Shown here: piece after piece, positions 49,540 through 61,218 of the stretch
Position numbering within the stretch: the first letter of the stretch is position 1
Layout of the letters: each line of letters starts with the position of its first letter
Assembly (NCBI RefSeq): GCF_019578655.1
Contig: NC_063258.1
Location: forward strand, 5,625,283-5,689,282
Direction of reading: 5' to 3'
DNA from: Ricinus communis
Taxonomy: Eukaryota > Streptophyta > Magnoliopsida > Malpighiales > Euphorbiaceae
DNA length: 64,000 nucleotides
Program-made: the position numbers and the translations under genes
The notes under the pieces: generated by a model
Seen by the model: only the letters and a program-made list of their open reading frames with translations
Databases searched by the model: none
Told to the model about the DNA's origin: nothing

Positions 49540-50282
49540 TCTATGTTTACAGTAAGCTCTTCACCTTTTTTTACACATATAATTATTATATCCAAAAATT
49601 ATTTTCATTTTTCAAATTTTGAGTGAATAATGTTCAATGAACATGAGCTTCAGTAGATCTTTAAAACCATATTTAATTGTGAATATGAAATTATAAAATA
49701 TGATTGAATACTTTAAAGATCGGATTTAACTGATAATTCAATCGATTAAATTAGAAGTCAATTCACTTTAATCCTAAAAACAGTAAACCAATTAAATATA
49801 ATTGATAAAATCCATTAAGACTGACTTCAAATGTTTTAATTATAACGCTAGTTGAATCAATGACTAAATTCTTAATTGATTCGATGACTTCCGGTTCAAT
49901 ATTTAAAACACTGATATGAACAGTGTTGATTGGATCAGGTTGTTGTGGTACCATTGCTTGATGGAATGTTAGGAGCAATAATACCTGCTCGTACTTGGTT
50001 TGGAGTTCTAATGTCAGTACTGGGAGTTGCTATGTTGGAATGCAGTGGTTCTCCTCCAAATGTCAGATACTATGTCACTATTTCTTTACTTTGCCTGTTT
50101 CCTAATGTTCATCCATTTGAATGTATGTTTGGTTACTAGGGCATATATATTTCCAGGTTGGTGATCCTTTTGAACTTTCTGAGTGCAATATTTTTTGGGA
50201 TTCATATGCTCAGAAATGAACATTTTTCAAGATGTACAAAGAAAGAAAACTTCTTGCCGCTACTTGGATATTAGGTATATAA

Positions 50283-50294
<12 letters not shown>

Positions 50295-50327
<33 letters not shown>
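50295..50327. repeat. (TA)n microsatellite in a transporter intron
   Basis: Uninterrupted AT/TA repeat just downstream of the exon that ends at 50274. Unlike the others in the window, it carries no viral insertion. Confidence 0.95.
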
Positions 50328-50332
<5 letters not shown>

Positions 50333-50662
50333 CTCTTCGTGCCTTGACAGATTTCATGTTCTAAATCTACAGATTTTTATGTTGTCACTTTAGGTGTGTG
50401 TTGTTGTTGTTTTATCCATAATTTGGGTTATTATTGGAGGATTGTTCAATGGCATACAAGAGAATGACATATCACCATGGACATGGGCAGTGATGTGGGA
50501 TTGGATTGCTGCATTTCCATGGATACCTGCTCTATATACTGGTGCATTCTCAACTGGATTATGCCTGTGGGTCTCTACTTGCTATTCTTCCTTCAATCTC
50601 ATGACAGTTAATAATCAGCTATTTCGTTTCCTTAAAAAACTTGGTGTACTCATGAGCACCAT

Positions 50663-50950
50663 TGTTAGGTATGGCTCATATACCAGTTTAAGGGACAGAT
50701 GCTGGAGCGGAGCGGAATGAGCGAGTGGAGTACAATGCAATGAGCGAACGGAGCGGGGTATTTTTATAATTGTAACAAAATTTATATATATATATATATT
50801 GTATCTATAACCTAATTGGTGAATTATTATCAAATAATAATATATACAGCCGCTCATCGCTCCCGATGACGTAGGCACATTGTCGAACCTCGTTAAATTT
50901 TTATGTTCTTATTTTTCTTGCTTGTTTGTTCACATTCCTGTGATTATTAG
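50663..50950 (+). repeat. Possible solo copia LTR in a transporter intron
   Basis: TGTTAGGTATGGCTCATATA looks like a copia LTR start, and GTAGGCACATTGTCGAACCT resembles the conserved 3' part of many plant copia LTRs. A GC-rich stretch (GGAGCGGAGCGG) and a (TA)n run lie between. No target duplication could be verified. Confidence 0.4.
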
Positions 50951-51673
50951 CCTTATTTCTCAATAACCATCTTTTTCATACAGATTGCTGCAATGCGTGA
51001 TGTTTCTGCGACAGAAACAACCATAATTTATGGCCTGGAGCCACTGTGGGGTGCTGGGTTTGCATGATTTCTCCTTGGTGAAAGGTGGGGGACTGCTAGA
51101 TGGGTTGGAGCTGCTCTCGCCATATATGCATGCACTAGCCTTAACATTACCAAAATTCTATAATATAAAAGAAATTGAGAAAATAATAATTAAAATTAAA
51201 AACTTTAAAAGAATTGGATAATTTAGAAAAAGGAGGATTTATATATAATTAAGCTTTTTCTTTGATTTCAAAAAAAGGGTTAGATCTTCATCGAAATTTA
51301 TATATTTTCACCCAATCACCAGAGTAAGCCTCTAGGTGCATTAATGTTAGTAAGTATTGTTAGTAAATATAGTATGTAACTTCTCTAAAAGAAATTACCA
51401 ATCCGGTCGACCATACAGATTAACTGGTAGATGGAAGCTTGATGGTGCAAATATTTGAAACATCAACACCCAATAAATTACCAATAGAGACTAAAGAAAA
51501 TAAACAGAAAAATGATATTCTCCTTCTTCCAGATAAGCAAAATTTGCATAGGAGCCTCTCAGCTTCACCAGTAATGGTCAGATCCAGGAAAGAAGTAATG
51601 GATATGTTAAAGTGATACATTTCTTTAAATCTTACCTATATTCTCATTCAAGATTTGTATATATTTCCAATAT

Positions 51674-51677
<4 letters not shown>

Positions 51678-51752
<75 letters not shown>
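51678..51752. repeat. (TA)n tract at left edge of EPRV-3
   Basis: About 37 TA units directly before viral sequence, mirrored by 61219-61268 on the other side. Confidence 0.95.
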
Positions 51753-51755
<3 letters not shown>

Positions 51756-54700
51756 ATGACCTTAAACTTCAAAGGCAACTCAAATGGGAAATGAAAAGAC
51801 TAGGCAAGAACTAGGTAGTTTTTGTAACCAGTTTGAGTATAATCCAATAGAGCCTTCCTCTACTTGCAAAGGAAAATGCAAAGAAGATTTTTCCAAATCT
51901 TTTAAGAAAAAATGATTTTTCAAAAATAGAAGGACTTCCAAAAACAAGGAGAATTTCTACAAAAAACCATCCTCTTCTAAATTTCCAAAATAAAATTCTA
52001 AAAAAGATTTTAGCAAAATAAGAATGAATCCTTGAAGGTGCAACCCAACCTGAATCACCAAAGCAAACAGAACCAAATACAAATCTCAAAAATATAACCC
52101 AGTTTCCAAATGGAAAGGTAAAGCTCACACTTATAGTCCTTTTCTTTATGCTTCTGAAGGGTCTTTGGATTTAAAAGATAAATTTCTTCAAAAAGTTTTG
52201 AAATCTGGATATCTCTTTCTTCAGTTTTGATAGTAAAATCAGTTTTGAAGAGAGGAAACTTTGAATACTCATAAATTTGTTTCTTTTAAACTTTGGGTAT
52301 TTCCTAATCATCAATATGCTTTGTAAAATCTTCAATAGTGATTTCTTCACTATTTACTAAACCTTTGTACCTTGAAGACTCAGAGGTAGAAGAGTTTGAG
52401 AAAGAAGAAGATCTACAGAAAAATGGTTCTAAATTCATTTTAATATAAACCAAAATAACTTTCTAAATAAACAATAAACTTTTCTTTGAAGGGATAAAGA
52501 ATACTATTTTCTTTGCAATAAATCTGAAACCAATCAAAAAATTTGATTTGGACTTTGTTTTGTATGCAAAATTGGTAGTATCTTTCTTGAATACTGTCTT
52601 TTTCTTGTAAAAAATTCTTAAAAAACCAAAGTTTTTTTGAATGGTTTTTCTTTAAATAGAAATCTTCATATAAAAGCTTTTTATCAATTTGAAAATCTTT
52701 TGAAATCATATTGATTTCTGCTTCTAGATTTTGTGTTATTACAGATGGTGATAGTGAAGAGGGGGTAGAGACGATTTCTATATCCCCATCTTCTTTCTTT
52801 GGTTCACTGTTGAGTCGAGCCTCAATAAAGGACCAATTTCTTTTAATTATTTTCCAAACATTACAATTTCATTAGATGATAAAAATGTTTTAAAGAGCAT
52901 TGTTCTTCAAATAAAGACACATAATTACAAAATGCTTGAAGGATCTATTCCAATAGCATTAATTTTCAAAATACATTACAAAACCATGATTTCTACTTTT
53001 AGTTCAAAACACAAGCTCCATTCACCAAAACAAGTACAAAACTACTTTTACAGTTCCATTTGGCCAGTACAAATGGAATGTAATGCCCTTCGGATTAAAA
53101 AATGCTCATTCTGAATTTCAAAAAATCACGAATGACATTTTCAATCCTTATTCAAAGTTTTGCATTGTCTACATTGATGATGTGCTGATATTTTCAAATT
53201 CTTTAGAGCAACATTTCAAACACTTGGAAACATTTTTCTATGTTGTTAAGAAAAATGGTTTAGAGGTTTCAAAATCCAAGATATCTTTATTTCAAACAAA
53301 AATTAGATTTCTTGGACACTATATCTCCCAGGGAACTATCACCCCAATTGAAAGGTCTCTAGCATTTACTTCAAAGTTTCCAGACAAAACCTGAGATATA
53401 AATTTTCCCTCAAAACCTATCTCAGAGCTCTAAAAGTATTTCAAAGCCCAACTCTCAAGAAATAGTTTTGTTACAAATAAAACTTTTTAAATCCAACGAA
53501 TATATAGAAAAATAAAATTTTCAAAACATTTTGACTATTTAGCAACTTCTGAGTCTTCCAAAAATCTAGTGCCAGATACTCCTCAAAGCAGTAGGAATAT
53601 CAGTGCTATAGATCAAGACCATTGCGATGAATCCAATGATTCAGAGCTTGAAAGTGTCATTGACAAACCCTCAGGCTCTAATACCATAAGAGAACAAAAA
53701 CAGAAAATAGATAAACAAGTTTCTAGTGTGCAGGATCCTCAGATGAGGCAAGCACAGAGCATACGCTTGTTAAATCTTAAAAATGGTAGATAAAGAAGAT
53801 AAACTTTATTGATAGATACAAACTTTGAACAAATATACAAACTTTGAAAAAGCTTTAAAATGAAAGCTTTAAACTAAAGAAATATAACTTACAAAAGGAG
53901 AATAAGAATATAAGAGGGGTGTTTCTTCTCACTCTCACACTATACTCTCTCTTTTCTCACTAGTTCTTTTCTTTATGCTTCTGAAGGGTCTTTGGATTTA
54001 AAAGATAAATTTCTTCAAAAGGTTTTGAAATCTGGATATCTCTTTCTTCAATTTTGATAGTAAAATCAGTTTTGAAGAGAGGAAACTTTGAATACTCATA
54101 AATTTATTTCTTTTGAACTTTGGGTATTTCCCAATCACTACAAACCAAACAAAATAGAAAGACGTTTTCCCCCGTTACTTCTATTTTGTTCAAACTTTTT
54201 TCTCCCCTAGGTATGTGTTTGGTATTTCCATTTCAATCAAGCAGCAGATGGAGAAATCATTCTTACCCGAAGGTTCAAAGTCAAATGGTGGGATAAATTT
54301 AACCACCAAGATAAATTATCACTAAAGTTAGGAAATGAAAAAGGCAAGAACTAGATAGTTTTTGTAACCAGATTGAGTATAATCCCATAGAGCCTTCCTC
54401 TACCTGCAAAGGAAAATGCAAAGAAGATTTTTCCAAATCATTTAAGAAAAAATAATTTTTCAAAAATAGAAGGACTCCCATAAACAAGGAGAATTTCTAC
54501 AAAAAATCATCCTCTTCTAAATTTCCAAAACAAAATTTTAAAAAAGATTTTTAGCAAAATTACTTGCTATAAATGTGGCAAGAAGGGCCATACTTCAAAG
54601 TATTGCAAGTTTTCCAAAAAACTCCATGAGCTCCAAATAGAAGAAGAAGTTTTAACAAAAATTTCAGCTCTTCTTGTTGATTCCTCTAAATCAAAATTTT

Positions 54701-54850
54701 CGAATAGTGAGGAAGAGTTTCAAATTGATGAAATACCATGTTTACACCTAGCTGATCCATCTGCATTCAAAATTGTTGAAACTGATGCATCAAATCTAGG
54801 ATATGGTGGGATTCTTAAGCAAGTCCAAAACAACAAAGTATGTATTGTCC
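51753..54850. other. EPRV-3 left part: a dozen shuffled viral fragments
   Basis: Approximate order: coat-protein tail (+, 51753-52020); end of movement protein (+, 52021-52135); movement-protein start and leader (-, 52136-52455); ORF1 linker (-, 52460-52800); movement-protein core (+, 52805-53030); reverse transcriptase with YIDDV (+, 53031-53390); ORF2 linker (+, 53391-53540); coat-protein arm (+, 53541-53680); viral 3' end (-, 53681-53960); movement-protein start (-, 53965-54135); ORF2 centre (+, 54136-54320); coat-protein tail, zinc knuckle and acidic linker (+, 54321-54732); RNase H (+, 54733-54850). Boundaries are by eye, within tens of bases. Confidence 0.8.
54136..54307. repeat. Left arm of a 172-bp inverted repeat of viral ORF2
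   Basis: ORF2 sequence on the + strand. Its reverse complement lies at 54851-55022, with a spacer of about 540 bp and only a few mismatches. Confidence 0.88.
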
Positions 54851-55022
54851 GGTGGTTAAATTTATCCCACCATTTGACTTTGAACCTTCGGGTAAGGATG
54901 ATTTCTCCATCTGCTGCTTGATTGAAATGGAAATACCAAACATATATCCAGGGGAGAAAAAAGTTTGAACAAAATAGAAGTAACGGGGAAAAACGTCTTT
55001 CTATTTTATTTGGTTTGTAGTG
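54851..55022. repeat. Right arm of the 172-bp inverted repeat
   Basis: Reverse complement of 54136-54307 and the first part of the - strand ORF2 block. A transcript crossing both arms could fold into a long hairpin. Confidence 0.88.
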
Positions 55023-56003
55023 GGCTTTGAAAATGTTAAACAGAAGTAGAACTTCTGAAATTATGGTCTTAGGAACATTGCCATAAAAATTCCATCATTG
55101 TTTAAACCAATAGGGGATCTTTGAAGTTTGGATTGAGCTTGTATCAAAGTAGAAAAGCCAAGAATGGCTTTGTCCTTCGTTTTGAAGAAGAAAGGTATTA
55201 AACCAAGCTTGTTGGTAATCCCAATAGTTGAAGGAAGTGTTTAGGCTTGATGGGTAGGTTCTTTGGAGGGAAGTTGGGAAAGATCTTGAAGAGCGTCAAT
55301 CCATTCCCCAATCTGTAGGGTGGAGAATTATTTGTATGGTGCATGTGGAATATGTGGGATCTTTATGGTTTTTATATTTTTTGAAATGTTTGAACTTTGC
55401 AGAACCAGTTACCTCAAGGATAGACTGGTAGTAGGATTGAGGCTTTGAAATATTCCAGGGTTTGAAATACCATCCTGGAGGGAAAATCTTTGAAATCAGT
55501 TTTGAGGGGCTTTCTGTACAGAATCCTTCCTCAATAGTCAAAACGTTTTGAAAATTTTATTTTTCTATATATTCGTTGGATTTAAAAAGTTTTGTTTGTG
55601 AAAAAACTATTTCTTGAGAGTTGGGCTTTGAAATACTTTTAGAGCTCTGAGATAGGTTTTGAGGGAAAATTTCTATCTCAGGTTTTGAAAAAGGGATAGA
55701 AAGTAATACCTTTACCCTTGTTGGAAGAGGAGAATGACTTTGGAGATGCTTCGGGTTGAAGTTGTATTAATTGCTTTGAATATTCTTTGACCCTTTTCAG
55801 GAATTCAGGATCTTGCTGTGCAAACCATTCACAATTCCATTGTTGGTAGGATCGGCCTTGCTTTGGTCAATTTCTTTCTGGATGATTTCGGTCCAGGTTC
55901 TGATGGGCTTTGAAGAAGAAGGCAAAATTTCCTTCTTTGGACTTTGGACAAGCTTTGAACTTGCTGTCGATTTTTCTTCTTTTGCTTTTGATTTTCTCGG
56001 CAT
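54851..56003 (-). pseudogene. EPRV-3 ORF2 (- strand), truncated at its 3' end
   Basis: ATG at 56001-56003, just after the ORF1 stop (56007-56009 on the + strand). It has the same basic start, serine-rich linker and tryptophan-rich domain as in EPRV-1. At the codon that is a stop in EPRV-1 and EPRV-2, this copy has CAG (glutamine), so it preserves the original residue. It is cut off in the C-terminal region at 54851 and broken by frame changes near 55700-55800. Confidence 0.83.
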
Positions 56004-56006
56004 TTT

Positions 56007-57475
56007 CACTCCTGTTTTTGAAGAAACTCTCTGGTTAGAAAGTCTGGAATTGAATTCAAATCTCCTCTTATGTATTCGATTTCAAAGTCAAAAACAGAAA
56101 GAATGGCTTGCCATCTGGCAAAAATTTATTTTGAAGCTATGTTTTGAACATCTTTTTGTAAAACTTCTTTGGCAGATTTACAATCAATCCTTAAAAGAAA
56201 TTTTTGGTTTAAAAGATCGCTTTGAAATTTTGAAATGCATAAAACTATCGAAAAATTTTCTTTTTTGATAGTTGAATAGTTTTTTTGTGTATCATTCCAA
56301 TGTGCAGAAGTAAACTGGATAATACATTCTTTGGTGTTTTGGACTTGCTTAAGAATCCCACCATATCCTAGATTTGATTCATCAGTTTCAACAATTTTGA
56401 ATGCAGATAGATCAGCTAGGTGTAAACATGGTATTTCTGAAACTTGCTTTTTTATGCTTTGGACAATCTTTGTATGCTCATCGATCCATGCAGGGGGGTT
56501 TTTCTTTAACCTATCATGAAGGGGCTTTGCAAGACAGTTCAGATTTGGATAAAAATCCATTACATAATTTAAACTACCAAGGAATCTTTGTAATTGTGTT
56601 TTTTTCAAAATTTTATCTGGAAACTTTGAAGTAAATGCTAGAAACCTTTCAATTGGGGTGATAGTTCCCCGGGAGATATAGTGTCCAAGAAATCTAATTT
56701 TTATTTGAAATAAAGATATCTTGGATTTTAAAACCACTAAACCATTTTTCTTAACAACATAGAAAAATATTTCCAAGTGTTTAAAATGTTGCTCTAAAGA
56801 ATTTGAAAATATCAACACATCATCAATGTAGACAATGCAAAACTTTGAATAAGGATTGAAAATGTCATTCATGATTTTTTGAAATTCAGAAGGAGCATTT
56901 TTTAATCCGAAGGGCATTACACTCCATTCGTACTGGCCAAATGGAACTGTAAAAGCAGTTTTGTACCTGTCTTTTGGATGAATCTGGATTTGCCAAAATC
57001 CTGATTTCATATCAAACTTTGAAAAAATAAAAGTAGAATGAAGCTTTTGAAGAAGATCTTTTTTGTTTGGAATTGGGTATCTGATCCACTTTAGGGCTTT
57101 ATTCAAAGGTTTGTAATTAATCACCTGCCTAGGTGTTCCTCTTTCTATCTCACTATTTTTGTTGACATAGAAAGCTGCACATGACCAGGGGGATCTAGAT
57201 TTGGTAATCAAACCTTTTTGCTCTAAATCTTTTATTTCTGTTCTACAATGGCTTTCTAGGGTTTCATTCATTTGGATGGGTCTTGCTTTGGTAGGGATTT
57301 GTTTATTAGAAAAATCTTTTTCATATGGTAAATCTACCATGTGTTGTTTTCGTTCCCAAAAAGAATTAGGAACATCAGAACAAACTTCATTTTCAATCTT
57401 CTTTTGCAAATCAGAGATTTTTCTTTGGATAAAATCATTTTACATTTGACTTTGGATTTTTTTCAAACCCATATC
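56007..57475 (-). pseudogene. EPRV-3 ORF1 part: reverse transcriptase and RNase H (- strand)
   Basis: The open stretch 56126-57409 (427 codons) contains the complete reverse transcriptase with YIDDV (near 56820) and most of RNase H. The deletion seen in EPRV-1 is absent. RNase H shows ETDES in place of ETDAS. The frame is lost before the natural end at 56007, in a T run at about 56275-56285, and by a TAA at about 57475. Confidence 0.9.
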
Positions 57476-58600
57476 TTATTTCAAGTGGAAAAGCTGGGTT
57501 TGTTTTTCTTTGATCAAAGCATTTATCTCAAAATTGTAAATTGAGTGGGCTTTAATAAGATTGAGATTTCTCTTTTTTGGTCTTTCTATGAAAGGAAAAA
57601 CAATCTTTGAATCTTTAGCTTTAAAAATAATACCAGCAGTAGTTACTTTGAAAGGAGTAATTAAATTGATAAAAGGAGTTCCCAAAATAACTGTTTGCTG
57701 AAGATCTTTTGTAAGAATAAAAATATTTTTTAAAGCAATATTATTATTTAGAATTGCAGCTTCAGTTTTACCTGCAATCCTAATCTTTGAACTATTAGCT
57801 GAAGTAAGCCTTTCTTTAGTTTCTTGATGATACCTTTTAGGAACCAGCTCACAATTGATACAGTTGAGGTCTGCTCTTGTATCAAACAAAGCGATGGTTT
57901 CTATTTGGAAATCACCAGGGAAAATGAGTTTTATTTTGATCAAATATTTTCTTGAAGTAATTTCTTTTAAAACATTAATGAAGTTTTCTGGAACATTTTC
58001 AGAAACTTCAAGATTTTGAAAATCATTTTCCTCTTCAGAATCAGAATCACTATTCTGTTTAAGGATCAAACTTTGGAGCAAAACAGAATCATTTTGTTGT
58101 TTTTCTTTCAAATCTTTGAGCTCTGTTTTGATAGCTTTAATTTCTTTCTGAAGTTCTTGAAAGGTAGGAAGAGGGTTTTTTAGCTTTTTCCCTTTATCCA
58201 AAATCATAGTAAGATCATAAGTATTCTTACTAGAAGAGGGGACAAGGGTTTCAGTTTTTAAAATTTCTTTCAAAACTTGTTTTTGGATTTGGGGGTCATT
58301 AATATGCTTGACGGCTTCAAGAAGAGCTTCTTGTTGCCTAGTGAGCATATTAATATTCTTTGAAATACCTTCAGAATCTGATTCAGAATAATCGGATGAG
58401 GTTTTGATTTCATCAATTTGAAACTCTTCCTCACTATTCGAAAATTCTGATTCAGAGGAATCAACAAGAAGAGCTGAAATTTTTGTTAAAACTTCTTCTT
58501 CTATTTGGAGCTCATGGAGTTTTTTTGAAAAACTTGCAATACTTTGAAGTATGGCCCTTCCTGCCACATTTATAGCAAGTAATTTTGCTAAAATCTTTTT
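57476..58600 (-). pseudogene. EPRV-3 ORF1 part: zinc knuckle, acidic linker and protease (- strand)
   Basis: Zinc knuckle at 58536-58577 (CCHC intact, one lysine to arginine), an acidic serine-rich segment, a coiled-coil-like helix, then the protease. The catalytic DTGAD has become DTRAD (GGA to AGA, near 57875), which should disable the enzyme even where the frame is open. The open stretch from 58567 begins in the wrong frame for the knuckle, so a frameshift lies near 58515-58525. Confidence 0.88.
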
Positions 58601-59700
58601 TGGAATTTTGTTTTGGAAATTTAGAAGAGGATAGTTTTTTATAGAAATTCTCCTTGTTTTTGGGAGTCCTTCTATTTTTGAAAAATCATTTTTTCTTAAA
58701 AGATTTGGAAAAATCTTCTTTGCATTTTTCTTTGCAGGTAGAGGAAGGCTCTATGGGATTATACTCAAACTGGTTACAAAAACTACCTAGTTCTTGCCTA
58801 GTCTTTTTCATTTCCCATTTGAGTTTCCTTTGAAGTTTAAGGTCATGGCATATCTTCAATCCTTCTTTCTGGGTAATGCTCACTAATTCACCATAAGTAT
58901 AGAAATCATAAGGGATCTGGCCATTATGAGCTTCTCTTATGGTATTCCTAACCCTTTCACCTAGTATCTTAGGTAAACCAGCTAAGAATTTCTCTTTCCA
59001 GAAAGGTTGGCTTGAATCTTCCCTAAGCATGACTCTGGTCAGGAAGGTGTCTTTGTAAACTTGGAAATTGCTGAGCTTTTTACAGGTTAGATTGCTAAGG
59101 AGCTCACCATTCTTATCTTTCAGAAGAGAAGGGTCTCCTATGAAGTGGAGGGAAATCGTTAGGATTAAGGTTGACACAGCATCCTCAATTGGATTTCCTA
59201 GTTCATCTAAGATGGGGGTCCCCTCTATTGTGGTTTGGATGGCACCTAGGATTTGGAGCTGTTGTGCTTGTGTGAGATGGTAATCCCACCATCCTTTAAG
59301 CTGGCCAGAAAACCCAGCTATAAGGAGTTCAGCAATGGCTCTATCAGAGGTACCGCTTTGGGTTTTATAAGCATTGGCTGCCATGGTCATCTGCTGTAAG
59401 AGACCAAGAATATTGTATTCTAACATTCCATCTATATTCCATTCATAGACGGAGGAGGCATTGAATCTAGATTGGGTTAGGATATTATTCCTATTTTCTA
59501 TTCCTAGATCTGGGGCAGTATTCCTAGGAGTATGCCAGGTCAATCTAGGGGTTGCCATCCCAATCTGTTGATGTTGGAGGGTTTGTCAATGACACTTTCA
59601 AGCTTTGAATCATTGGATTCATCGCAATGGGCTTGATCTATAGCACTGATATTCCTACTGCTTTGAGGAGTATCTGCACTAGATTTTTGAAAGACTCAGA
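58601..59700 (-). pseudogene. EPRV-3 ORF1 part: coat protein (- strand)
   Basis: The open stretch 58686-59558 (290 codons) covers the coat-protein core with GWWDYHL, ending in the same TGA after the lysine run that EPRV-1 has (TGA on the - strand near 58684-58689). Upstream, 59560-59700 is the acidic arm of the coat protein (DESNDSELES region), separated by a frame break. Confidence 0.87.
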
Positions 59701-60270
59701 AGTTGCTAATTTGCTAAGTTGTTCTCTGACTGCTCTAGCAAACTCAGTTTGCTTTTGAAATTGATCTTGGCTAGGCTTTGAGATTTGGTAGGGTTTGAAG
59801 ACTGGATTTTTGAGCTTTTCTGTTTGGCTTGTCTCTTTTGACTGTTCAGTGTTGGGAATTGGAGACGTGAAGACTATATGAGGTTTTTGGATATGGCTTT
59901 CTATCCTAACAAGTTGCTTCCCTATAGTGTTAAGATAGGTATTCGAGAAATTGTTCTGCTGAACAATGTTCTTGACATTCTTTTCAAGATCTTCTCCTAT
60001 AAATTTATAAGGTGTAGCCTCTGTTTCATTCTCTCCATATGGAATGGTTATTTTCCTAAGGGGAGGATGTTCAGACTGGATGGTTAGGTTTTCTCCGACC
60101 TTCCACTCTGGAGCCTTGTTTCTTATAGTGACAGGACTAATAAGCTTTTCTTTAAAGGGATAAAGAATACTATTTTCTTTGTAATAAATCTGAAACCAAT
60201 CAAAAAATTTGATTTGGACTTTGTTTTGTATGCAAAATTGGTAGTATCTTTCTTGAATACTGTCTTTATA
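59701..60270 (-). pseudogene. EPRV-3 ORF1 part: linker before the coat protein (- strand)
   Basis: Reverse-orientation equivalent of about 39080-39660 of EPRV-2 (basic, glutamine-rich linker and the start of the capsid arm). It has multiple frame breaks and ends abruptly at about 60270 where a + strand viral terminal fragment begins. Confidence 0.75.
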
Positions 60271-61216
60271 TTTTTTTAGTTTAAAGCTTTCATTTTAAAG
60301 CTTTTTCAAAGTTTGTATATTTGTTTAAAGTTTGTATCTATCAATAAAGTTTATCTTCTTTATCAGAGAAAACCTAACCATCCAGACTGAACATCCTCCC
60401 CTTAGGAAAATAACCATTCCATATGGAGAGAATGAAATATAGGCTACACCTTACAAATTGGTAGGAGAAGATCTTGAAAAGAATGTCAAGAACATTGTTC
60501 AGCAGAACAATTTCTTTGTACCTGTCTTTTGGATGAATCTGGATTTGCCAAAATCCTGATTTCATATCAAACTTTGAAAAAATAAAAGCAGAATGAAGCT
60601 TTTGAAGAAGAAAGGTATTAAACCAAGCTTGTTGGTAATCCCAATAGTTGAAGGAAGTGTTTAGGGTAGTAAATCTGGTGGCTTGGTTCATGTTTGTTTA
60701 GAAAGTTATTTTGGTTTATATTAAAATGAATTTAGAACCATTTTTCTGTAGATCTTCTTCTTTCTCAAACTCTTCTACCTCTGAGTCTTCAAGATACAAA
60801 GGTTTAGTAAATAGTGAAGAAATCACTATTGAAGATTTTACAAAGTATTCCTTCTTTGGACTTTGGACAGGCTTTGAACTTGCTGTCGATTTTTCTTCTT
60901 TTGCTTTTGATTTTCTCAACATTTTCACTCCTGTTTTTGAAGAAACTCTCTGGTTAGAAAGTCTGGAATTGAATTCGAATCTCCTCTTATGTATTCGATT
61001 TCAAAGTCAAAAACAGAAAGAATGGCTTGCCATCTGGCAAAAATTTGTTTTGAAGCTATGTTTTGAACATCTTTTTGTAAAACTTTTTTAGCAGATTTAC
61101 AATCAATCCTTAAAAGAAATTTTTGGTTTAAAAGATCGCTTTGAAATTTTGAAATGCGTAAAACTATCGAAAGAATTTCTTTTTTGATAGTTGAATAGTT
61201 TTTTGTGTATCATTCC

Positions 61217-61218
<2 letters not shown>
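60271..61218. other. EPRV-3 right part: short shuffled viral fragments
   Basis: Order: viral poly(A) region with AATAAA (+, 60271-60365); ORF1 linker (+, 60366-60515); reverse transcriptase (-, 60516-60610); ORF2 piece (-, 60611-60665); leader and movement-protein start (+, about 60695-60847); RNase H end (-, 60848-61218). Boundaries are approximate. Confidence 0.8.

Larger units (their letters stand above)
20461..51615 (+). pseudogene. EamA/WAT1-like (DMT superfamily) transporter gene, split by insertions and inactivated
   Basis: Exons that read like a plant EamA-type (drug/metabolite transporter superfamily) multi-pass membrane protein: about 20461-20710 continued at 49540-49551, then 49939-50061, 50157-50274, 50394-50570, about 50984-51130 and 51419-51615 (stop TGA 51613-51615). 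Introns keep GT-AG borders. Conserved blocks include MMDPAAFSAMRF, YLIEALGLLTSDAGR, VPLLDGMLGAIIPA, DVSATETTIIYGLEPLWGAG and the last exon VDGSLMVQIF. Lesions: Copia-2 and its nested cargo split the first visible exon; an extra C at about 50166 shifts the frame; GAG became TAG at 50272-50274; TGG became TGA at 51065-51067. Upstream exons (N-terminal or transit peptide part) are not recognisable. The substrate is unknown. The start of the first visible exon is uncertain. Confidence 0.85.
51753..61218. mobile_element. EPRV-3, mosaic cluster of endogenous pararetrovirus fragments
   Basis: About 9.5 kb made entirely of recognisable EPRV pieces in both orientations and shuffled order, bounded by (TA)n tracts on both sides. 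A long, nearly colinear block on the - strand (about 54851-60270) holds most of ORF2 and the ORF1 domains from RNase H back to the linker after the movement protein. Small fragments flank it on both sides. Sequence is closer to EPRV-1 than to EPRV-2. The mixture suggests integration of concatemers or recombined viral DNA, or later shuffling in place. Confidence 0.93.

Noticed and set aside
51612..51794. A 60-codon ORF with alternating Tyr-Ile residues
   Set aside because: It is a translation of the (TA)n microsatellite.
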